Shown piece after piece: positions 59,246 to 64,000 of a stretch of 64,000 bases of DNA (position 1 is the first letter of the stretch; each line of letters starts with the position of its first letter). Source of the DNA: Psychromicrobium lacuslunae (lineage in GTDB: Bacteria > Actinomycetota > Actinomycetes > Actinomycetales > Micrococcaceae); the NCBI RefSeq assembly GCF_000950575.1, contig NZ_CP011005.1, forward strand, positions 248,001 to 312,000, in the 5' to 3' direction. The position numbers and the translations under genes were made by a program. The notes under the pieces are model-generated. The model was not told where the DNA came from, did not search any database, and saw nothing but the letters and a program-made list of their open reading frames with translations.

Positions 59246-60040
59246 TTAGTTGAGCGGCTTAATGCCGTCCGGGAGCACGCCGCCGGCCAGTAGGTCCTGC
59301 GCTGCGGCCTGCAGGGCGGTCAGTGCCAAGCGTTGGGTGAGCGGGCCGTAGGAAATCCGACTGACTCCCAATTCGGTAAGTTTGGCCGGCGCGAGCGAAC
59401 CAGGCAGGCCGATCACCGAGAGCTTATTGTGGCCCAAGCCGTCAACCAACGCCGTCACCGTGGCCTCATCGAACAGTCCGGGCACGAAGACATTGGTGGC
59501 GCCTTCGTCGAGGAAGGCTTTGCCGCGCTTGATTGCCTCGGTGATCTGCTCCTCCTTATTCGCCTCCGGGCCGCCCTTCACGAAGACATCGGTGCGCGCG
59601 TTGAGCGCGAAACTCACGCCTTCATCGGAGGCAGCCTTGACCGCAGCCCGAACCGCGGCAACGGCTTCGTCAAAGGGTTTGAGCTGATCCTCAAGGTTCG
59701 CGCCGACGATGCCGACGCCGATGGCCTGCCGAATGGTCTCGCCGGCATCGCCATAGCCGGCTTCCAGATCAGCGCTAACCGGTAAATCAGTGGCCGTCGC
59801 GATTCGGCCTACTGCCTCGATCATCAGTTCACGCGGGATATTCTCGCCATCTTCGTAACCGAGCGAAGCGGCAATCGAGTGACTGGCGGTGGCCAGCGCC
59901 TGAGTGCCGTCAAGATCACTGATCACCTTGGCAGAAATGACGTCCCAGACGTTGATTACTTGAAGTAGTTCCGGAGCCTGGTGGAGCTCGATCAGGCGCT
60001 GTCCCTTGGCATTGTTTGCTGCGGTCTGTGCTGTAGTCAT
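59246..60040 (-). CDS. Isocitrate lyase/PEP mutase superfamily protein
   Basis: A 264-residue TIM-barrel protein. NVWDVISAKVI, DLPVSADLEAGYGDAGETIRQAIGVGIVGANLEDQ and FALNARTDVFVKG are the magnesium-binding and active-site stretches of the phosphoenolpyruvate mutase/isocitrate lyase family. The Cys of true isocitrate lyase (KKCGH) is missing, so it may be an oxaloacetate- or 2-methylisocitrate-related lyase. Substrate is unknown. The start is ATG 60040, leaderless, divergent from dxr. Confidence 0.88.
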   Translation of the reverse strand: MTTAQTAANNAKGQRLIELHQAPELLQVINVWDVISAKVISDLDGTQALATASHSIAASLGYEDGENIPRELMIEAVGRIATATDLPVSADLEAGYGDAGETIRQAIGVGIVGANLEDQLKPFDEAVAAVRAAVKAASDEGVSFALNARTDVFVKGGPEANKEEQITEAIKRGKAFLDEGATNVFVPGLFDEATVTALVDGLGHNKLSVIGLPGSLAPAKLTELGVSRISYGPLTQRLALTALQAAAQDLLAGGVLPDGIKPLN

Positions 60041-60046
60041 AGCTCC

Positions 60047-60052
60047 ACGCTA
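60047..60052 (-). promoter_or_regulatory. Leaderless -10 element of the PEP mutase-like gene
   Basis: TAGCGT on the minus strand ends six bases before the ATG at 60040. Confidence 0.5.
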
Positions 60053-60110
60053 CGCGGAACCAGCCCGCGACCCAAGGTGTCCCTGCTCACTTCGTCATCT
60101 TGTGGTGCGG

Positions 60111-60116
60111 GATACT
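60111..60116 (+). promoter_or_regulatory. Leaderless -10 element of dxr
   Basis: GATACT ends six bases before the ATG at 60123. The divergent leaderless promoter to the left begins 59 bases away. Confidence 0.5.
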
Positions 60117-60122
60117 GGGAGC

Positions 60123-61346
60123 ATGTCAATTGATACAGCTGGTCAGGGTTCACCGAGCCGCCGGGTTGCCATCCTGGGTTCCACGGGTTCGATTGGAACC
60201 CAGGCGCTCGAGGTGATCAAAGCGGCCTTCCATGAAGATGGCGCCCCGAGATTTCTGATCACGGCGCTGAGCGCTGGTGGCGCAAATCTGGAGCTTTTCG
60301 CCCAGCAGGCGGTGGCGACGCGTGCCGCAGTGCTCGGTCTTGCCAAGGGAAACGTGCAGGAGCTCAGCGAGCGACTAGAAAGTTTAGCCCCGGGCTACCG
60401 GCCCCAGATCGAGGTCGGGCCGCACGCCTCTACGGTGTTGGCTGGCCTTGACGTCGACGTGGTGCTCAATGGCATCACCGGTTCCATTGGGCTCGCTCCA
60501 ACGCTCGCCGCTCTGCGGGCAGGCAACACCCTAGCTCTGGCCAATAAAGAATCGCTAATTGTCGGTGGTCAATTAGTGAAGGACGCCGCCCGTGAGTACG
60601 GCGCGCAGTTAGTGCCGGTTGATTCAGAACATTCAGCGATTGCCCAGGCGTTGCGTTCCGGCACTGCAGCAGAGATCGAACGGTTGATCCTGACCGCTTC
60701 CGGTGGCCCGTTCCGAGGCAAGAAGCGCCACGAACTCAGTCAGGTGACTCCGGAACAGGCACTCAAACATCCCACCTGGGATATGGGGTTGATGGTCACT
60801 ACCAACTCGGCCACCCTGGTGAATAAGGGTCTAGAACTGATCGAGGCACATTTGCTTTTCGATGTGCCGCTGGACCGCATTGACGTTGTGGTGCACCCAC
60901 AGTCGGTGGTGCACTCAATGGTGCAGTTCATCGATGGCTCCACCATTGCTCAGGCTTCGCCGCCGGATATGCGGCTACCCATTGCCTTAGGCCTGGCCTG
61001 GCCGGAGCGGGTGCGCGGCGCTGCCCAGCCGTGTGACTGGAGCCAGGCTACCGAGTGGACCTTTGAGCCGCTGGACCACCAGGCCTTTCCCGCTGTGGAG
61101 CTAGCTAAGGACGCGGCCAAACAGGGTGGTACCCACCCCGCGGTTTTCAATGCTGCCAACGAAGAAGCCGTGCTAGCTTTCCACCAGGGGAGCATCGGAT
61201 TCCTCGACATCGTCGATACCGTTGAAGCGGTGCTCAGCGAACACTCAGCGCAAGCATCGCTCTCCGGGCTTACCCTGGAGGCGGTACTAGAAGCTGAAAT
61301 CTGGGCACGACGGCGGGCTCAGGAACGTTTAGCCGGAGAGAACTAG
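60123..61346 (+). CDS. dxr: 1-deoxy-D-xylulose 5-phosphate reductoisomerase
   Basis: A 407-residue enzyme of the MEP isoprenoid pathway, making MEP from DXP with NADPH. The Rossmann loop is RRVAILGSTGSIGTQALEV. LALANKESLIVGGQLVKDAA, VPVDSEHSAIAQAL with metal ligands, and TASGGPFRGK are DXR landmarks, as are HPTWDMGLMVTTNSATLVNKGLELIEAHLLF and the C-terminal helical domain. ATG 60123 is chosen; a longer reading from 60006 would run through the divergent promoter. The rseP gene follows 14 bases on. Confidence 0.96.
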   Translation: MSIDTAGQGSPSRRVAILGSTGSIGTQALEVIKAAFHEDGAPRFLITALSAGGANLELFAQQAVATRAAVLGLAKGNVQELSERLESLAPGYRPQIEVGPHASTVLAGLDVDVVLNGITGSIGLAPTLAALRAGNTLALANKESLIVGGQLVKDAAREYGAQLVPVDSEHSAIAQALRSGTAAEIERLILTASGGPFRGKKRHELSQVTPEQALKHPTWDMGLMVTTNSATLVNKGLELIEAHLLFDVPLDRIDVVVHPQSVVHSMVQFIDGSTIAQASPPDMRLPIALGLAWPERVRGAAQPCDWSQATEWTFEPLDHQAFPAVELAKDAAKQGGTHPAVFNAANEEAVLAFHQGSIGFLDIVDTVEAVLSEHSAQASLSGLTLEAVLEAEIWARRRAQERLAGEN

Positions 61347-61360
61347 TTGGAAGATTCACT

Positions 61361-62749
61361 GTGACGGTATTGCTTTTTATTCTTGGCGTGCTTTTTGTCG
61401 TCTTTGCGGTCGGCATTTCAATCGCGCTACACGAGGTCGGCCATTTGGTGCCCGCCAAGCTTTTCAAGGTGCGTGTCACCCGGTACATGATCGGCTTCGG
61501 GCCGACTTTGTGGTCGAAGAAAAAGGGCGAGACGGAGTACGGCATTAAAGCCATTCCGGCGGGTGGTTATGTGGCCATGATTGGGATGTACCCGCCCAAT
61601 AAAGAAGACGGTAGCGTCCGGCCCTCCAGCACCGGAATGTTCCAAACCTTGGCCGAATCTGGTGCCGCGCAACGGGTCAGCAGACAGCGCAAATCGGGTC
61701 GCTTCGAGCAACTCGCCACCGATGCCCGGGCCATGGCCCATGAAGAGGTCGGTCCCGAGGATGAGAACCGGGTGTTTTACAAACTCCCGGTCTGGAAAAA
61801 GATCATCATTATGCTCGGCGGTCCGTTCATGAACTTGCTGATCGGCACCGTGCTAATGGGGGTGCTGTTGATGGGGTTTGGTACCGCTCAGGCCACCACC
61901 ACGCTTGCCGTCGTGAACGCTTGCCAGATCAAAGAAGGCGAGGCAACGCCGGATCCGAAGAATTGCACCCCGACTCCGGCTGCTGCCGCCAAATTACTGC
62001 CGGGCGACACCATTACTTCCTTCGATGGCAAGCAGGTGACGGGCTGGGACGAGCTGACCTCCTGGATCCGCAGCTCGGCGGGAAAGTCAGTTCAACTCAC
62101 CGTGCAACGCAACGGCAAAGCGGTGCAGCTGAATATCACCCCGGTGCTCACCGCGCGTCCAGTGCTCACCGCCGCGGGAACACCGGAGAAAGATGCCGCC
62201 GGAAAGGTGCTGACCCAGGACGTCGGGTTTATTGGAGTTAGCCCCAGTAGTGAGAATGTGCAACAACCGATCACCGCGGTGCTGCCGACCGTGGGAAATA
62301 ATATTGCCCAGGTTGCAGGGGTCGTGGTGAATCTGCCGCAACGCCTTGTCGCCGTGGCGCAGGCGGCCTTTAGCTCGGCGCCACGAGATCCAAACGGCCC
62401 GGTCTCGGTGGTTGGCGTGGGTCGGGTTGCTGGACAGGTAGCAGCCATGGAGGACGTGCCGTTGAGCGCACGGTTCGCCACCTTGCTCGGTTTGATGGCT
62501 GGGCTGAACTTCGCGCTTTTCGTCTTCAACCTCATCCCACTTTTGCCCCTTGACGGGGGGCACGTAGCTGGGGCGCTCTATGAGGCGGTGCGGCGCCGGT
62601 TAGCCAAGCTTTTCAAACGGAAAGATCCAGGCCCCTTCGATATTGCCAAGCTGCTACCGCTCACCTATGTGGTCGCCTCAGTACTGCTGGTGATGGGTGC
62701 GCTGCTGATCTACGCCGATATCGTGAAGCCCGTTAACCTTTTTGGTTGA
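61361..62749 (+). CDS. rseP: Site-2-type zinc metalloprotease (RseP-like)
   Basis: A 462-residue intramembrane protease of the M50 family. The zinc site is HEVGH in ALHEVGHLVPAKLF, completed by the NLIPLLPLDGGH motif near the C-terminus. A PDZ domain lies between (about residues 205-285, AKLLPGDTITSFDGKQVTGWDEL). About four membrane helices. It probably cuts anti-sigma factors or remnant signal peptides, as known for this family. GGAAG lies before GTG 61361. It follows dxr, the standard order. Confidence 0.95.
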   Translation: MTVLLFILGVLFVVFAVGISIALHEVGHLVPAKLFKVRVTRYMIGFGPTLWSKKKGETEYGIKAIPAGGYVAMIGMYPPNKEDGSVRPSSTGMFQTLAESGAAQRVSRQRKSGRFEQLATDARAMAHEEVGPEDENRVFYKLPVWKKIIIMLGGPFMNLLIGTVLMGVLLMGFGTAQATTTLAVVNACQIKEGEATPDPKNCTPTPAAAAKLLPGDTITSFDGKQVTGWDELTSWIRSSAGKSVQLTVQRNGKAVQLNITPVLTARPVLTAAGTPEKDAAGKVLTQDVGFIGVSPSSENVQQPITAVLPTVGNNIAQVAGVVVNLPQRLVAVAQAAFSSAPRDPNGPVSVVGVGRVAGQVAAMEDVPLSARFATLLGLMAGLNFALFVFNLIPLLPLDGGHVAGALYEAVRRRLAKLFKRKDPGPFDIAKLLPLTYVVASVLLVMGALLIYADIVKPVNLFG

Positions 62750-62774
62750 TTTTCTATAATCAAGCAAAAAGGTT
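62735..62774. promoter_or_regulatory. Imperfect 16-bp inverted repeat at the rseP/satD junction
   Basis: AACCTTTTTGGTTGAT and ATCAAGCAAAAAGGTT pair with one mismatch around TTTCTATA and contain the rseP stop. The TTGATTT...ATCAAGC unit then recurs at 62774-62793. It could be a terminator of rseP, an operator for satD, or both. TATAAT at 62755-62760 lies inside. Confidence 0.6.
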
Positions 62775-62802
62775 TGATTTCAGAATATCAAGCGAATATA
62801 GT
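62774..62802 (+). promoter_or_regulatory. Promoter of satD-like gene (leaderless)
   Basis: TTGATT (62774-62779) and TATAGT (62797-62802) are 17 bases apart, and the -10 ends six bases before the ATG at 62809. It is the best complete promoter in the window. Confidence 0.65.
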
Positions 62803-62808
62803 TGATCT

Positions 62809-63423
62809 ATGTTCGTGATGACGATAGATCAACGCAATAGCCGAGAGAGCGTCGACCGGGTACCAGTCCTCATCGAGCGCCTTTCCGGGGTATCAACGCT
62901 GTTGGCCTTTGAGCGTTCCATCGGAGACGAATTGCAGGGCGTGCTCGAGGATGCCAATTCCGTGGTCGAGGCGACGATGCTGGCGCTAAGGGACGGCGGG
63001 TGGCATATCGGCATTGGAGTTGGTGAGGTGCGACAGCCATTGCCTCAGCATTCCCGGGAAGCGCAAGGCGGCGCGTTTATTGCTGCTCGAGAAGCCGTCG
63101 AACGAGCCAAAAAATCAGGCAACCGGGTGCCGGTGAGTGTTTATGGCGCCATTCCCAGCAAGCAGATCGATGCCGCTGAATCTGTATTGCGATTACTGGG
63201 CGGCCTGGTGATGGCGCGAAGCGCGGCAGAATGGCGGATTCTCGATCAGCTCACACCCGGTCAACGAGGTACTCAGGCCGAGGTGGCGGAGTCGCTCAAG
63301 CTCAGTCCTCAGGCGGTCAGCAATGCGGTCCGGCGCTCCGGTTGGCTTGAGGAGTGGTCCGGCCGGGAGGCGGCAGCGTTATTACTGGAACTGGCAGATC
63401 AAACGGTGGCTGAGTGGAGTTGA
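62809..63423 (+). CDS. SatD-family protein with C-terminal helix-turn-helix
   Basis: A 204-residue protein. MFVMTIDQRNSRESVDRVP, the LLAFERSIGDELQGVLEDANSVVEA stretch and GWHIGIGVGEVRQPLP...SREAQGGAFIAAREAVERAKKSGNRVPVSV match the SatD family, known from acid-response loci. The last 60 residues (GTQAEVAESLKLSPQAVSNAVRRSGW) form a winged helix-turn-helix, so it could bind its own promoter repeats. Function in actinobacteria is unknown. ATG 62809 or 62818 could serve; the former has leaderless spacing. Confidence 0.85.
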   Translation: MFVMTIDQRNSRESVDRVPVLIERLSGVSTLLAFERSIGDELQGVLEDANSVVEATMLALRDGGWHIGIGVGEVRQPLPQHSREAQGGAFIAAREAVERAKKSGNRVPVSVYGAIPSKQIDAAESVLRLLGGLVMARSAAEWRILDQLTPGQRGTQAEVAESLKLSPQAVSNAVRRSGWLEEWSGREAAALLLELADQTVAEWS

Positions 63424-63449
63424 TCCCGACCGCTTGGACCAGACGAAAG

Positions 63450-63455
63450 TAGGCT
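63450..63455 (+). promoter_or_regulatory. Leaderless -10 element of the last membrane protein gene
   Basis: TAGGCT ends six bases before the ATG at 63462. Confidence 0.45.
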
Positions 63456-63461
63456 GTTGTC

Positions 63462-63995
63462 ATGACCGTACTGATCATTATCGGGGCATTGCTGATAGCT
63501 GGTTTTCTGGGCTGGCCGCTGACTACTCTGGTGCTTAAACTTGCGCGCAGCGTCGATCACCGGGCTGCCGAGGCTGTTTCGTCGGAACAGGCCACCGTGG
63601 CCGAACCGGAACCAGCAGTGGTTGCTGAGTCGACGAGTGCTGACTCTGTCACTGCCGAACTTAACCCGGCCGAACCGCAGAAGGTCGAGCCTGGCAGGGG
63701 TGAGCAGAGCGGGGCCCAACAGGGGTCAGCGGCAGCATCTGAAGTGGTTGGTGTGAAGGTGCTTCGCGGTGGCTTGCTTATCGGTATCCTAGAGCGGCTC
63801 GCCGTAGTGCTTTGCCTGGTCTTCGATCAGCCAGTAGCGATTGCCTACGTGATAGCTGTCAAAGGGCTGGGGCGGTACCCAGAACTCAAGGAAAGTCCGG
63901 CAGCCAGCGAACGATTCATTATTGGCACCCTGAGCTCGATGATTTTCGCCACTCTGATTGGCATCGCGGCGCGTTGGCTGATCGGAATTCTCTAA
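63462..63995 (+). CDS. Hypothetical membrane protein following satD
   Basis: A 177-residue protein. One helix lies at residues 2-27 (LIIIGALLIAGFLGWPLTTLVL), then an acidic, Ala/Glu/Pro-rich loop of about 65 residues, and then two or more hydrophobic segments (LLIGILERLAVVLCLVFDQP, FIIGTLSSMIFATLIGIAAR). The VLRGGLLIGILERLAVVLCLVFDQPVAIAYVIAVKGLGRYPELKE stretch recurs in partner proteins of SatD. The stop is inside the window, so the gene is complete. Function is unknown. Confidence 0.78.
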   Translation: MTVLIIIGALLIAGFLGWPLTTLVLKLARSVDHRAAEAVSSEQATVAEPEPAVVAESTSADSVTAELNPAEPQKVEPGRGEQSGAQQGSAAASEVVGVKVLRGGLLIGILERLAVVLCLVFDQPVAIAYVIAVKGLGRYPELKESPAASERFIIGTLSSMIFATLIGIAARWLIGIL

Positions 63996-64000
63996 GCATC

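Overview
The window is a chromosomal segment of a moderately high-GC (about 60% by eye) Gram-positive actinobacterium. Gene content and order (dusB, a dGTPase and dnaG next to tRNA-Asn; an M23 peptidase before rpsB-tsf; pyrH-frr-cdsA-DivIVA; dxr-rseP; a SatD-family protein) fit the Micrococcaceae, near Arthrobacter, Renibacterium or Psychromicrobium. The genus is inferred from the sequence alone. No rRNA, integrase, transposase or CRISPR array was seen.

Layout. 1-4.9 kb: an acetyltransferase, then a membrane protein, an ABC exporter and a NarL-type two-component system. 5-10.3 kb: housekeeping genes dusB, dgt and dnaG, a membrane-tail protein and tRNA-Asn with a strong terminator. 10.3-16.4 kb: an alpha/beta hydrolase, a secreted V8-like protease, DUF488 and small proteins, and a rhomboid-like/DUF2156 membrane protein related to lysyl-phosphatidylglycerol synthases. 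16.5-20.2 kb: a Holin-X protein, a CDP-alcohol phosphatidyltransferase, a DMT/NIPA-like transporter and a GT4 glycosyltransferase. 20.2-23 kb: an accessory patch beside a CAT-anticodon tRNA, with orphan secreted and membrane proteins, a P-loop kinase and a broken peptidoglycan-binding gene. 23-25.4 kb: a translationally coupled TetR/cupin/DUF4865/phosphotriesterase operon. 25.9-30 kb: a secreted DUF4434 protein, a DUF1761 protein, an acyl-CoA dehydrogenase under a clear palindromic operator, and an M23 lipoprotein.

30.3-38.7 kb carries rpsB-tsf and pyrH-frr-cdsA-DivIVA, split by a PhzF/LysR and ArsR/SRPBCC cassette. 38.7-44.9 kb holds two sodium:solute (acetate/pyruvate-type) symporters with DUF485-like partners around a LytS/LytR two-component system. 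46.2-60 kb is a branched-chain amino acid catabolic region: an Lrp regulator, branched-chain keto-acid dehydrogenase E1alpha/E1beta/E2, then a TetR-controlled leucine/isovalerate cluster (methylcrotonyl-CoA carboxylase, isovaleryl-CoA dehydrogenase, CoA-transferase, MaoC hydratase, CitE-like lyase). Its gene content resembles the mycobacterial accD1-accA1-fadE19-scoA/B-maoC-citE cluster. The window ends with dxr, rseP, SatD and a membrane protein.

A window-wide signal is leaderless transcription. At 16 genes a TANNNT or GATACT -10 hexamer lies exactly six bases before the start codon, usually with no Shine-Dalgarno sequence, so transcription should begin on the start codon itself. Other non-coding structure includes perfect long palindromes (4961-5021, 44879-44922, 59177-59214), regulator-linked inverted repeats and short tandem repeats.
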